From Streptomyces sp. A1136 (lineage in GTDB: Bacteria > Actinomycetota > Actinomycetes > Streptomycetales > Streptomycetaceae), in NCBI RefSeq assembly GCF_004795055.1, contig NZ_SSBJ01000009.1, positions 152,450 through 216,449 on the forward strand: a stretch of 64,000 nt of DNA, read 5' to 3'. The translations under genes and the position numbers were made by a program. Below, one piece after another: positions 36,497-45,219 of the stretch; the first letter of the stretch is position 1; each line of letters begins with the position of its first letter. The notes beneath the pieces were generated by a model. The model saw nothing but the letters and a program-made list of their open reading frames with translations, did not search any database and was not told where the DNA came from.

Positions 36497-37786
36497 ATGC
36501 CCGTAGCCGCCGTCCCCCGCCTCCCCAACGCGCCGAAGGACCCCGAGGACGCCCCGCACCGCAAGCTCTACCGCAGCGCCGACGGCCGGATGCTCGGCGG
36601 CGTCGCACGCGGACTCGCCGGGCACCTCGGGCTGCCCGTGATCTGGGTCCGGCTCGTGTTCCTCGCCATGTTCATGTGGGGCGACGGTCTCGGCGTGCTG
36701 CTGTACGCCGCGTTCTGGGTGTTCGTACCGCTCGGCGTGGGCGGCCGCACCGGCCACCGCTCCTACTTCGAGACCCTGGCGGACGGCACCCGGCGGCTGC
36801 GCAAACCGGACAAGGGGCAGATCACCGCCCTGATCGCGCTGTGCGTCGGCGCCGCCATCTACTTCTCCCAGCTCCGGGTCGGCGGCTCCAACGGCCGCTA
36901 CGTCTGGCCCACCCTGCTGGTCGGCGCCGGCGTCGTCCTGGTGTGGCGGCAGGCCGACAACGCCCGGCGCGCCCACTGGAGCGCCGCCGCCGGACGCCAA
37001 AGGCGTCTGCTCCAAGTCGGCCGGGCGCTCGCCGGGGTCGTGCTGGTCGGGGTCGGCCTGACCGTCTTCATCGTCGTACGGGGCTCCGCCGCCCAGCTGG
37101 GCAACGTCCTCACGGCCACGCTCGCCGTCCTCGTCGGCGTCGCCCTGCTCGCCGGCCCCTGGCTGATCCGGCTGACCCAGGACCTCTCCGAGGAGCGCCT
37201 GATGCGCATCCGGGCCCAGGAACGGGCCGAAGTCGCCGCGCACGTCCACGACTCGGTGCTGCACACCCTGACCCTGATCCAGCGCAACGCAGAGGACGTG
37301 GGGGAGGTGCGCCGCCTCGCGCGCGCCCAGGAACGCGAGCTGCGGAACTGGCTGTACAAGCCCGAGGGGACCGGCAAGGACGAGGCCGAGGAACCCACCA
37401 CCCTCGCGGAGGCCGTGAAGAAGACCGCCGCCGACGTGGAGGACCACCACGGCGTGCCCATCGAGGTCGTCGTCGTCGGCGACTGCCCCCTCGACGAGAA
37501 GCTGGCCGCCCAGATCCAGGCCGCGCGCGAGGCGATGGTCAACGCCGCCAAGTACGGTGGCGACGGCGGGCCCGTACAGGTCTACGCGGAAGTCGAGGGC
37601 CGCACGGTGTTCGTGTCCGTCCGCGACCGCGGACCGGGCTTCGACATCGACGCGGTACCGGACGACCGCATGGGCGTACGAGAATCGATCATCGGCCGGA
37701 TGCGGCGCAACGGCGGGACCGCGCGGCTGCGGTCCGCGCCCGACGGCGGCACGGAAGTCGAGCTGGAGATGGAGAGGGCGGCATGA
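36497..37786 (+). CDS. PspC-domain sensor histidine kinase
   Basis: A 429-residue kinase. An N-terminal PspC domain (about 21-82: KLYRSADGRMLGGVARGLAG) is followed by membrane helices near 108-150 and 175-225. The dimerisation helix has H251 in AAHVHDSVLHTLTLIQ, and the ATPase domain has REAMVNAAKYGG (N box) and VRDRGPGFD (G1). That is the DesK/NarX-like class that pairs with LuxR-type regulators. ATG 36497 was taken; GTG 36482 would add five residues. The stop overlaps the regulator start by four bases (ATGA). The divergent PspC protein is a plausible regulatory partner in envelope-stress sensing. Confidence 0.87.
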   Translation: MPVAAVPRLPNAPKDPEDAPHRKLYRSADGRMLGGVARGLAGHLGLPVIWVRLVFLAMFMWGDGLGVLLYAAFWVFVPLGVGGRTGHRSYFETLADGTRRLRKPDKGQITALIALCVGAAIYFSQLRVGGSNGRYVWPTLLVGAGVVLVWRQADNARRAHWSAAAGRQRRLLQVGRALAGVVLVGVGLTVFIVVRGSAAQLGNVLTATLAVLVGVALLAGPWLIRLTQDLSEERLMRIRAQERAEVAAHVHDSVLHTLTLIQRNAEDVGEVRRLARAQERELRNWLYKPEGTGKDEAEEPTTLAEAVKKTAADVEDHHGVPIEVVVVGDCPLDEKLAAQIQAAREAMVNAAKYGGDGGPVQVYAEVEGRTVFVSVRDRGPGFDIDAVPDDRMGVRESIIGRMRRNGGTARLRSAPDGGTEVELEMERAA

Positions 37787-38472
37787 CCGAGGACAGTGGG
37801 GCGCGGCAGAGCAGGAACGTCCGGGTGGTGCTCGTCGACGACCACCGGATGTTCCGCACCGGCGTACAGGCCGAGATCGGCGACACCGCCCGGACCGGGG
37901 TGGAGGTCGTCGGCGAGGCGGCCGACGTGGACCAGGCCGTCACCGTCATCACCGCGACCCGCCCCGAGGTGGTCCTCCTCGACGTGCACCTGCCCGGCGG
38001 CGGCGGGGTGGAGGTGCTGCGGCGCTGCGCCCCGCTGATGGCGGCGGCCGAGAACCCGGTCCGCTTCCTCGCCCTGTCGGTGTCGGACGCCGCCGAGGAC
38101 GTCATCGGCGTCATCCGGGGTGGCGCCCGCGGTTACGTCACCAAGACCATCACCGGCGGCGACCTCGTCGACTCCGTGTTCCGGGTGCAGGACGGCGACG
38201 CGGTGTTCTCCCCCCGGCTGGCGGGATTCGTGCTCGACGCGTTCGCCTCGACGGACGCGCCGCCGGTTGACGAGGACCTGGACCGGCTCACCCAGCGCGA
38301 GCGCGAGGTGCTGCGGCTGATCGCGCGCGGCTACGCCTACAAGGAGATCGCCAAGCAGCTGTTCATCTCCGTCAAGACGGTCGAGTCGCACGTCTCCGCC
38401 GTCCTGCGCAAGCTCCAGCTCTCCAACCGGCACGAGCTGACCCGCTGGGCGACGGCCCGCCGCCTGGTGTGA
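37783..38472 (+). CDS. NarL/LuxR-type response regulator
   Basis: A 229-residue regulator: receiver with VDDHRMFR, phosphoacceptor D67 (VVLLDVHLPGG) and Lys in GYVTKTITGG; LuxR HTH at about 165-225 (LTQREREVLRLIARGYAYKEIAKQLFISVKTVESHV). It is translationally coupled to the PspC histidine kinase. Its targets likely include the divergent PspC gene. A terminator follows. Confidence 0.93.
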   Translation: MTEDSGARQSRNVRVVLVDDHRMFRTGVQAEIGDTARTGVEVVGEAADVDQAVTVITATRPEVVLLDVHLPGGGGVEVLRRCAPLMAAAENPVRFLALSVSDAAEDVIGVIRGGARGYVTKTITGGDLVDSVFRVQDGDAVFSPRLAGFVLDAFASTDAPPVDEDLDRLTQREREVLRLIARGYAYKEIAKQLFISVKTVESHVSAVLRKLQLSNRHELTRWATARRLV

Positions 38473-38503
38473 CGGGCTCCCCGCCGCACCGGCTGTGATC
38501 AAC

Positions 38504-38535
38504 GACGCACCGGGGGACGGGAACCCCGGTGCGTC
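38504..38535. terminator. Terminator after the response regulator
   Basis: GACGCACCGGGG (38504-38515) pairs with CCCCGGTGCGTC (38524-38535). It ends 23 bases before the next start. Confidence 0.85.
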
Positions 38536-38558
38536 CGCCGTGCCTCTTGGCACACGTG

Positions 38559-39662
38559 ATGAGCTTGACCGGCACCCCCCTGTTCGCCACGGCGATCGCC
38601 CTGACCGTCCTCGCCGTACTGCTGCCGCTGCTCCTGTGGGGCAGGGCGCGCGGCCCGCTCGTCGTACGCGTCGCCACGCGCGCCCTGATGGTGGCCTTCG
38701 CCCAGGTCACGGCGGTCGCGTTGGTGTTCGTCGCGGTGAACCGGCAGGAGACCTTCTACGCCTCGTGGGGCGATCTGCTCGGCACCGGAAGTTATGTCAC
38801 CGCCGCCCCCGACCTCGGGGCGGACGGACTCGGCGGCAAGAAGGTCGAAGCCGAGCCGAAGGTGCGCCAGGACTTCCAGCCGGTCGAGGGACTCGGCGGC
38901 CGGGTCAGGAAGACCGAGCTCGACGGCAAGGTCTCCGGGGTCAAGGGCGACGTCATGGTGTGGCTGCCGCCGCAGTACGACGACCCCGCCTTCAAGGACA
39001 AGAAGTTCCCCGTGGTCGAGCTGATCCCGGGCATACCCGGGACGGGCAAGTCCTGGTTCCAGGGCCTGAAGGCGCACGAGGTGCTGGAACCGCTGATGAA
39101 GAGCGGCAAGGTAAAGCCGTTCGTCCTGGTCTCGCCGCGCGCCATGCTGCTCGGCAACGCCGACACCGGCTGCGCGAACATCCCCGGCAAGGTCAACGCC
39201 GACAGCTGGTTCAGCGTGGACGTCCGCAAGATGGTCACCGACAACTTCCGGGTCACGCCGGAGGCCCGCACCTGGGGAGTGGCCGGGTACTCGGCCGGCG
39301 CGTACTGCGCCGCCAAGCTGGCGATCAACCACCCCGACCGGTACAGCGCGGCCGTCTCCCTGTCCGGCTACAACGACCCCGGCCAGGAACCCTCGTCGCT
39401 GGTCGCGAAGGACCCGGAGCTGCGCCGCACCCACAACCTGAAGAACGTGCTGACGGCCGCGCCCGCGCCGCCGCCGGTCTCCCTGTGGCTGTCGGGGGCC
39501 GAACAGGACGGCTACCTGTCCGGCATGGACCTCAAGGCGATCGCGAAGAGCCCGACCGTGGTGCACGCGGAGCGGGTGACCGGCGGGCACAACCTCGACT
39601 CGTGGTCCAAGCAGATCCCGCAGACCTTCGACTGGTTGAGCAAGACGGTCAAGGCGCCGTAG
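38559..39662 (+). CDS. Membrane-anchored alpha/beta-hydrolase esterase
   Basis: A 367-residue protein with two N-terminal membrane helices (about 5-25 and 40-60), then an extracellular alpha/beta-hydrolase domain of the esterase D/mycolyltransferase-like type: FPVVELIPGIPGTGKSW, the nucleophile in VAGYSAGAYCAAKLA, LSGAEQDGYL with a candidate Asp, and His in VTGGHNLDSW. Actinobacteria without mycolic acids also have such enzymes; the substrate is unknown. ATG 38559 (or GTG 38556) has no clear ribosome site. It is convergent with the NlpC gene, four bases apart. Confidence 0.82.
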   Translation: MSLTGTPLFATAIALTVLAVLLPLLLWGRARGPLVVRVATRALMVAFAQVTAVALVFVAVNRQETFYASWGDLLGTGSYVTAAPDLGADGLGGKKVEAEPKVRQDFQPVEGLGGRVRKTELDGKVSGVKGDVMVWLPPQYDDPAFKDKKFPVVELIPGIPGTGKSWFQGLKAHEVLEPLMKSGKVKPFVLVSPRAMLLGNADTGCANIPGKVNADSWFSVDVRKMVTDNFRVTPEARTWGVAGYSAGAYCAAKLAINHPDRYSAAVSLSGYNDPGQEPSSLVAKDPELRRTHNLKNVLTAAPAPPPVSLWLSGAEQDGYLSGMDLKAIAKSPTVVHAERVTGGHNLDSWSKQIPQTFDWLSKTVKAP

Positions 39663-39666
39663 CGCC

Positions 39667-40704
39667 TCAGGCGGGGCGGGCGGCGCCGGCCCAGGGCATC
39701 GAGTCGATCGGCGCGATGCGGACCGTCGCCCCGGGGTGGGGGGCGTGGATCATCTTGCCGTCGCCGATGTAGAGGCCGACGTGCGTGATGCCGGAGTAGA
39801 AGAACACCAGGTCGCCCGGGGCCAGCCCGTCGCGGGAGACCCGCTGTCCGGCGTTGATCTGGGTGTAGGTGGTGCGGGGCAGCGAGACGCCGGCCGCGCC
39901 CCAGGCGGCCTGGGCCAGGCCGGAGCAGTCGAAGGAGCCCGGCCCGGTGGCGCCCCACACGTACGGCTTGCCGATCGCCCCGTACGCGAACGCCACCGCG
40001 CGGGCGGCGCGGCTCCCGTCCCCGGCCGGGGCCGGCACCGGGCCCCGTGTGCCGGTCCCGGCCGGTGACTGCGCCTCGTAGGCGGCCCGTTCCTCGGCGG
40101 TGAGCTTGTCCAGCAGGCGCTTGGCGGCGCTCAGCTTGCCCTCGACGGCTGCCTTGGCGGCGGCGAGTTCGTCCTGCCGCGCCCGCAGCTCCGTGAGCGT
40201 CCCCGACGCCCGGTCCCGCAGCCGGTCGGCCTCGTCGAGCCCCCGGCGCACGGCGGCCACCTGAGAGGCCGTGCGGTCCCCGGTCCGGGTGAGGAACGCG
40301 GCCCGTTCCAGGTACTCCTGCGGGTTGCCCGACATCGCCAGTTGGACGGCGGGACCCAGCCCACCGCTGCGGTACTGGCTCGCCGCGAGCGCGCCGAGCG
40401 TGCTGCGGGCCGCGCCCAGCCGGTCGGCCCTGCGGGCGGCCTCGTCGCGCAGGCCGGACAGCGCGCGCTCGGCCTCGTCGGCCTTCTCCTTCGCCCCGTT
40501 GTACCGCTCGGTGGCCGCTTCGGCGTCCTGGTAGAGCCGGTCCACCTCGGCCTTGACCTGCGCGGGCGTCTGGCGGGGTTCGGCCTGGGAGGTGCCTTCG
40601 AAGGCGGTGGCGGTGGCAGCGCCCGCGAGGGCGAGGGTGGTGGCGGCGGCGCGTGCGGGGCCGCCCGAGAACGGGCGCTGCCTGGGCTTTCGATGACTGG
40701 CCAC
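39667..40704 (-). CDS. NlpC/P60 peptidoglycan endopeptidase with coiled coil
   Basis: A 345-residue secreted hydrolase. An Arg-rich signal peptide with a hydrophobic core (about 18-36) precedes a long coiled coil (about 45-210, ending LLDKLTAEERAAYE), the RipA/CwlO arrangement that keeps the enzyme in check. The catalytic domain has C260 (FDCSGLAQAAW), H308 (ITHVGLYIG) and the third polar residue in MIHAPHPG. It should cut between D-Glu and the diamino acid in stem peptides. ATG 40704; the 115 bases to the next gene hold nothing I recognise. Confidence 0.92.
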   Translation of the reverse strand: MASHRKPRQRPFSGGPARAAATTLALAGAATATAFEGTSQAEPRQTPAQVKAEVDRLYQDAEAATERYNGAKEKADEAERALSGLRDEAARRADRLGAARSTLGALAASQYRSGGLGPAVQLAMSGNPQEYLERAAFLTRTGDRTASQVAAVRRGLDEADRLRDRASGTLTELRARQDELAAAKAAVEGKLSAAKRLLDKLTAEERAAYEAQSPAGTGTRGPVPAPAGDGSRAARAVAFAYGAIGKPYVWGATGPGSFDCSGLAQAAWGAAGVSLPRTTYTQINAGQRVSRDGLAPGDLVFFYSGITHVGLYIGDGKMIHAPHPGATVRIAPIDSMPWAGAARPA

Positions 40705-40819
40705 GGGGGCCTCACGTCCTTCCGTCGGTCTTGGGGGAGGACGCTAAGCCTGGAGGTAACGGGGAGATGACGAGATGCCCCCAACTGACCGTTGTTGAAC
40801 GATCAGTGGTGCTGAACGA

Positions 40820-41173
40820 TCAGTGCCAGAGGACGGCGATAAAGATATTGGCCATGGTCAGACCGCCGACCGCGCCGAACAGCGCCTTGTCCACCCGCTC
40901 CTCGTCCCGCTTGACGTAGACGAGCGCCAGGACGACGAAGAGGACCGCGAGCTTCACACCGATCTTGATGTTGTCGACGGTGCCGCCGTCCATCTCGCGG
41001 AATCCCACCAGCAGCACACCGGTGACCAGCATCGTCAGCGCGCCGTGCAGCATCGCCGGCACGAAGCGGGCGGTGCCGGCGCCCATCGCCTTCATCTGGG
41101 TGAGGAAGCCGCCGAGGAGCGAGGCTATGCCGATGATGTGCAGGCCGAGGAAAACGCTGATCAGTACGTCCAT
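40820..41173 (-). CDS. Four-helix integral membrane protein
   Basis: A 117-residue protein with four hydrophobic segments: LISVFLGLHIIGIASLLGGF, FVPAMLHGALTMLVTGVLLV, IGVKLAVLFVVLALVYV and LFGAVGGLTMANIFIAVLWH. I recognise no catalytic motif. ATG 41173 is taken because the upstream frame runs into the hydrolase gene antisense. It lies 50 bp after the alpha/beta hydrolase on the same strand and may be its second gene. Confidence 0.75.
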   Translation of the reverse strand: MDVLISVFLGLHIIGIASLLGGFLTQMKAMGAGTARFVPAMLHGALTMLVTGVLLVGFREMDGGTVDNIKIGVKLAVLFVVLALVYVKRDEERVDKALFGAVGGLTMANIFIAVLWH

Positions 41174-41223
41174 GGCGTCGAGCGTACGGGGCGGCCGGCG
41201 GCGGCCCGTGGCCAGGTCGGGCG

Positions 41224-42114
41224 TCAGCCGAGGAAGCGGAGCAGCTCCTCGACGACGACCTCCGGCCGCTCCTCGGGGAGGTAGTGGCCGCTCTTGTCGA
41301 CGCGGACCACCCGGGTGTCGGTGCCCAGCGGCGGCACCGCCTCCGTCAGCAGGTCGTAGTTGCTGAACTCGCCGCCGAGGGCGAGCAGCGGGGCGGTCAC
41401 GGGCGGGTAGCCGGCGAGGTCCTCGATGTCCTGGGGGAAGGCGCGGTACCAGTCGTTGGACGCCCGGATCGCCTCGGGGGAGTCGTACGCGCGGGCGTAG
41501 ACCGCCCGGGAGTGGGCGTCGACGGCGGCGGGGTCCGCGGTGGCGCGGGCGAAGAGCCAGTCGAGCAGGTGGTGGTAGCGGCCGGCGAGGAGCTGTTCGG
41601 GCAGGTCCTCGACCTGGTTGAAGGCGAACCACCACTTGTGGAACCGGCCGGGCCGGGGGAGGAGCGTGCCCTCGTACCAGCCGGGGTCGGGGTGGGAGAC
41701 GTCGAGCAGGGCGATCCGGTCGGTCGCGCCGGGGTGGTTGGCGGCGTGGGCGTACGCGACCATCGCGCCGATGTCGTGGCCCACGAGGTGGGCGCGCCCG
41801 ATCCCGAGGTGGGCGAGCAGGGCGTGGACGTCGGCGGCGAGCGTCTTCTTGTCGTAGCCGCCCTCGGGCTTGGCGGAGCCGCCCATCCCGCGCAGGTCCA
41901 CCGCGATGACGCGGTGGGTGCGGGCGAGGGCGGGCATCACCTTGTGCCACTGCCACCAGGTCTGCGGCCAGCCGCCGAGGAGCACGAGGGGCCGGCCCGC
42001 GCCGCCGTCGACGTAGTGCAGCCGGGTGCCGTTGACGTCGGCGTGGTGGCTGGTGAACCCGCCGTCGAGGGAGGCGGCGAGGGCGGCGTCGTCCAGGGGT
42101 GCGGGGGTGGGCAT
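41224..42114 (-). CDS. Alpha/beta hydrolase, epoxide hydrolase/dehalogenase-like
   Basis: A 296-residue hydrolase. The oxyanion region is GGWPQTWWQW and the nucleophile is Asp114 in LVGHDIGAMVAYA, not Ser, which is the epoxide hydrolase/haloalkane dehalogenase pattern. The cap region (about 150-210) holds Tyr and Trp residues, and His near residue 275 (VDKSGHYLPEERP) completes the triad. GGAGGACTCC-type purine DNA precedes the ATG. It is divergent from an ArsR repressor and the spacer carries two strong inverted repeats, so it is likely repressed by that protein and induced by its substrate. Confidence 0.85.
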   Translation of the reverse strand: MPTPAPLDDAALAASLDGGFTSHHADVNGTRLHYVDGGAGRPLVLLGGWPQTWWQWHKVMPALARTHRVIAVDLRGMGGSAKPEGGYDKKTLAADVHALLAHLGIGRAHLVGHDIGAMVAYAHAANHPGATDRIALLDVSHPDPGWYEGTLLPRPGRFHKWWFAFNQVEDLPEQLLAGRYHHLLDWLFARATADPAAVDAHSRAVYARAYDSPEAIRASNDWYRAFPQDIEDLAGYPPVTAPLLALGGEFSNYDLLTEAVPPLGTDTRVVRVDKSGHYLPEERPEVVVEELLRFLG

Positions 42115-42141
42115 GGGGGAGTCCTCCGGTCGGAACGGCTC

Positions 42142-42160
42142 CGTACGAACATTTCGTACG
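42142..42160. promoter_or_regulatory. Operator 1 between the hydrolase and arsR genes
   Basis: CGTACGAA (42142-42149), CAT, TTCGTACG (42153-42160): perfect 8-bp inverted repeat 28 bases upstream of the hydrolase start. It is a likely ArsR site. Confidence 0.65.
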
Positions 42161-42174
42161 ACCGCTGTGTCGGC

Positions 42175-42199
42175 GACCGTACGGGATCTTCGTACGGTC
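42175..42199. promoter_or_regulatory. Operator 2 between the hydrolase and arsR genes
   Basis: GACCGTACG (42175-42183), seven bases, CGTACGGTC (42191-42199): perfect 9-bp inverted repeat sharing the CGTACG core with operator 1. A weaker CGTAC pair lies at 42209-42227. Confidence 0.65.
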
Positions 42200-42224
42200 G
42201 GTCAATGTCCGTACCGGATTTGCG

Positions 42225-42230
42225 TACAGT
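42225..42230 (+). promoter_or_regulatory. -10 box of the ArsR gene
   Basis: TACAGT is followed by exactly six bases and then ATG 42237, the spacing of a leaderless transcript. No ribosome site is visible. Confidence 0.55.
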
Positions 42231-42236
42231 GGGGCC

Positions 42237-42575
42237 ATGGCCGCAGCCGAACCCGCCCACCCCGACGCCGACCCCTCCTGCGACGCCGACGCCTCCCGCG
42301 GCGACACCGACGCCCTCGACCTGGCCGAGGTCCTCGCGGCACTCGGGCACCCCGCCCGACTGGAGATCGTCCGCAAGCTCGCCTCCGGCGAGGAGGCGTT
42401 CTGCGGCGAGGTCGTCCCGGACCTGCCCCGCTCCTCCGTCACCCACCACCTGCGGACGCTGCGCGAGAGCGGCGTGATCTGCCAGCGCCCCGAGGGCCGG
42501 CGCCAGTACCTCACGCTGCGCCGCGACGACCTCGAACGGCGCTTCCCGGGGTTGCTGGCGCTCGTACTGCGCTGA
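42237..42575 (+). CDS. ArsR family winged-helix repressor
   Basis: A 112-residue regulator. A low-complexity start with two Cys (DPSCDADA and EEAFCGEV further on) leads to the winged helix: LAEVLAALGHPARLEIVRKLASGEE and recognition helix RSSVTHHLRTLRESGVI, wing GRRQYLTL. Metal-type ArsR Cys motifs are absent at the DNA-binding helix, so the ligand may be organic. ATG 42237 appears leaderless. It probably binds the CGTACG-core operators between itself and the hydrolase gene. Confidence 0.88.
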   Translation: MAAAEPAHPDADPSCDADASRGDTDALDLAEVLAALGHPARLEIVRKLASGEEAFCGEVVPDLPRSSVTHHLRTLRESGVICQRPEGRRQYLTLRRDDLERRFPGLLALVLR

Positions 42576-42662
42576 GGCGCCGCCCGTCGGCCATGGGCGG
42601 GGTCTGTGATATTTCCCGGGCCGGGACCGGCTGTCGGTCCCGCCCCCTAGACTCGGAAAGCG

Positions 42663-45155
42663 ATGAGCAGCCTCTTTGACGACAGCTTCCTGGCGGACCT
42701 CTCCCCCTCCGACGAGGTTCCCCCGCCGCCCGAGGACCACCCCGCCCCCGAGCCGGGCGCGGACGACCTCTTCGGCGGCCGGTTCGACGCACCCATGAGC
42801 GGGGACGCCTACTACCGCAACGGGGCGCCCAAGCCCGTCATCGACCCGGCGGCGCTCCTGGACGGGCTGAACACGGAGCAGCGCGCCGCCGTGGTGCACG
42901 CGGGCTCGCCGCTGCTCATCGTGGCCGGCGCCGGCTCCGGCAAGACCCGGGTGCTGACCCACCGCATCGGCCACCTGCTGGCCGCCCGCGGCGTCCACCC
43001 CGGCCAGATCCTGGCGATCACCTTCACCAACAAGGCCGCCGGCGAGATGAAGGAGCGCGTCGAAGGCCTCGTCGGCCCGCGCGCCAACGCCATGTGGGTC
43101 TCCACCTTCCACAGCGCGTGCGTCCGCATCCTGCGCCGCGAGTCGAAACGGCTCGGATTCACCTCCTCGTTCTCGATCTACGACGCGGCCGACTCCAAGC
43201 GCCTGATGGCGCTCGTCTGCCGGGACCTGGACCTCGACCCGAAGAAGTTCCCGCCGAAGGCGTTCAACGCGAAGATCTCGAACCTGAAGAACGAGCTCAT
43301 CGACGAGGAGGCCTTCGCCGCCCAGGCCACTGGGGGCACCTCCCAGACGGAGTCCGGGGGAGGTTTCGAGAAGACGCTCGCGCAGGCGTACGCCATGTAC
43401 CAGGGACGGCTGCGCGAGGCCAACGCGCTCGACTTCGACGACATCATCATGACCACCGTGCACCTGCTCCAGGCGTTCCCGGACGTCGCCGAGCACTACC
43501 GGCGCCGCTTCCGCCACGTGCTGGTGGACGAGTACCAGGACACCAACCACGCCCAGTACACGCTGGTGCGCGAACTGGTCGGCACCGGCTACCCGGACCT
43601 GGCGCCCGCCGAGCTGTGTGTCGTGGGCGACGCCGACCAGTCGATCTACGCCTTCCGCGGCGCGACGATCCGCAACATCCTCCAGTTCGAGGAGGACTAC
43701 CCCGACGCGACGACGATCCTGCTGGAGCAGAACTACCGCTCCACCCAGACGATCCTCTCCGCGGCCAACGCGGTCATCGAGCGCAACGAGAACCGCCGCG
43801 CCAAGAACCTGTGGACCGAGGCCGGCACCGGCGCGGTGATCACCGGGTACGTCGCGGACACCGAGCACGACGAGGCCCAGTTCGTCGCCGACGAGATCGA
43901 CCGGTTGACGGACGCCGGCGACGCCAAGGCGGGTGATGTCGCGATCTTCTACCGGACCAACGCGCAGTCCCGCGTGTTCGAGGAGATCTTCATCCGCGTC
44001 GGCCTCCCCTACAAGGTGGTCGGCGGCGTCCGCTTCTACGAGCGCAAGGAGGTCCGCGACGTCCTCGCGTACCTGCGCGTACTGGCGAACCCCGAGGACA
44101 ACGTCCCCCTGCGGCGCATCCTCAACGTCCCCAAGCGCGGTATCGGCGAGCGGGCGGAAGCGATGATCGACGCCCTCGCGATGCGCGAGAAGATCACCTT
44201 CCCACAGGCGTTGCGCCGGGTCGACGAGGCCTTCGGCATGGCCGCCCGCTCCACCAACGCCGTCAAGCGGTTCAACGCGCTGATGGAGGAACTGCGCACG
44301 ATCGTCGAATCCGGCGCGGGCCCCGCGGTGGTGCTGGAAGCGGTCCTGGAGCGCACGGGCTACCTCGCCGAACTCCAGGCCTCCACCGACCCGCAGGACG
44401 AGACGCGGATCGAGAACCTCCAGGAACTCGCGGCAGTGGCACTCGAATTCGAGCAGGCCCGGGACGAGGAGAGCCCCGGCACCCTGGCCGAGTTCCTGGA
44501 GCAGGTCGCGCTCGTCGCCGACTCCGACCAGATCCCGGACGAGGACACCGAAGGCAGCGGGGTCATCACGCTGATGACCCTGCACACGGCGAAGGGCCTG
44601 GAGTTCCCGGTCGTCTTCCTGACCGGCATGGAGGACGGGGTCTTCCCGCACATGCGCGCGCTCGGGCAGACCAAGGAACTGGAGGAGGAGCGGCGCCTCG
44701 CGTACGTCGGCATCACCCGAGCGCGCGAGCGGCTCTACCTGACCCGCTCCTCGATGCGCAGCGCGTGGGGCACCCCCTCGTACAACCCGCCGTCACGCTT
44801 CCTGGAGGAGATCCCGGCGGAGTACCTGCAGTGGAAGCGGACGGGCGCGTCCCAGAAGCCGGCCGGTCCCATGCGCGGTTCGGGCGGCGGCAAGGCCGCG
44901 TTCGGGACCTCGCCCGAGGCGTTCTTGTCCTCGTCGCGCACGAGGTCGGGCCCGTCGGGCTTCGCGACGCGCCGGGCCGCCGACAAGCCGGTCATCGCGC
45001 TGACCGTCGGCGACCGGGTCACCCACGACCAGTTCGGTCTGGGCACCGTCATGGAGGTCCGGGGGGCGGGCGCGGACGCGCAGGCCACCATCGACTTCGG
45101 GGACGACAAGCCGAAGCGGCTGCTCCTGCGCTACGCGCCGGTGCAGAAGCTGTAG
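42663..45155 (+). CDS. pcrA: ATP-dependent DNA helicase PcrA/UvrD
   Basis: An 830-residue superfamily 1A helicase acting in repair and replication-conflict removal. Motifs in order: Q motif GLNTEQRAAVV, Walker A AGAGSGKT, Ia ITFTNKAAGEMKER, II VDEYQDTN, III GDADQSIYAFRG, IV EQNYRST, V TLHTAKGLEF and VI VGITRARERLY. The C-terminal Tudor-like part (LTVGDRVTHDQFGLGTVMEV) binds RNA polymerase in Bacillus PcrA. Residues 223-234 (TGGTSQTESGGG) are an in-frame palindromic insertion in the 1B region. ATG 42663 is close behind TAGACT (42648-42653), so the mRNA is almost leaderless. Confidence 0.96.
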   Translation: MSSLFDDSFLADLSPSDEVPPPPEDHPAPEPGADDLFGGRFDAPMSGDAYYRNGAPKPVIDPAALLDGLNTEQRAAVVHAGSPLLIVAGAGSGKTRVLTHRIGHLLAARGVHPGQILAITFTNKAAGEMKERVEGLVGPRANAMWVSTFHSACVRILRRESKRLGFTSSFSIYDAADSKRLMALVCRDLDLDPKKFPPKAFNAKISNLKNELIDEEAFAAQATGGTSQTESGGGFEKTLAQAYAMYQGRLREANALDFDDIIMTTVHLLQAFPDVAEHYRRRFRHVLVDEYQDTNHAQYTLVRELVGTGYPDLAPAELCVVGDADQSIYAFRGATIRNILQFEEDYPDATTILLEQNYRSTQTILSAANAVIERNENRRAKNLWTEAGTGAVITGYVADTEHDEAQFVADEIDRLTDAGDAKAGDVAIFYRTNAQSRVFEEIFIRVGLPYKVVGGVRFYERKEVRDVLAYLRVLANPEDNVPLRRILNVPKRGIGERAEAMIDALAMREKITFPQALRRVDEAFGMAARSTNAVKRFNALMEELRTIVESGAGPAVVLEAVLERTGYLAELQASTDPQDETRIENLQELAAVALEFEQARDEESPGTLAEFLEQVALVADSDQIPDEDTEGSGVITLMTLHTAKGLEFPVVFLTGMEDGVFPHMRALGQTKELEEERRLAYVGITRARERLYLTRSSMRSAWGTPSYNPPSRFLEEIPAEYLQWKRTGASQKPAGPMRGSGGGKAAFGTSPEAFLSSSRTRSGPSGFATRRAADKPVIALTVGDRVTHDQFGLGTVMEVRGAGADAQATIDFGDDKPKRLLLRYAPVQKL
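43329..43364. repeat. Short palindromic repeat inserted in frame in pcrA
   Basis: 36 bases containing CTGGGGGCACCTCCCAG and GGGGGAGGT, with arms ACCTCCC (43338-43344) and GGGAGGT (43358-43364). I recognise this as the common Streptomyces interspersed palindrome family. It adds exactly 12 codons (Gly/Ser/Thr-rich) to pcrA. Confidence 0.7.
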
Positions 45156-45156
45156 T

Positions 45157-45184
45157 CCCGGACCCCGGACCCCGGACCCCGGAC
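45157..45184. repeat. CCCGGAC heptamer tandem repeat after pcrA
   Basis: Four perfect head-to-tail copies of CCCGGAC start one base after the pcrA stop, in the 64-bp gap to a convergent gene. Probably slippage DNA. Confidence 0.85.
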
Positions 45185-45219
45185 CCGGGGACCGCGGCCG
45201 CCCGAGCCCCCCCGAGGGG

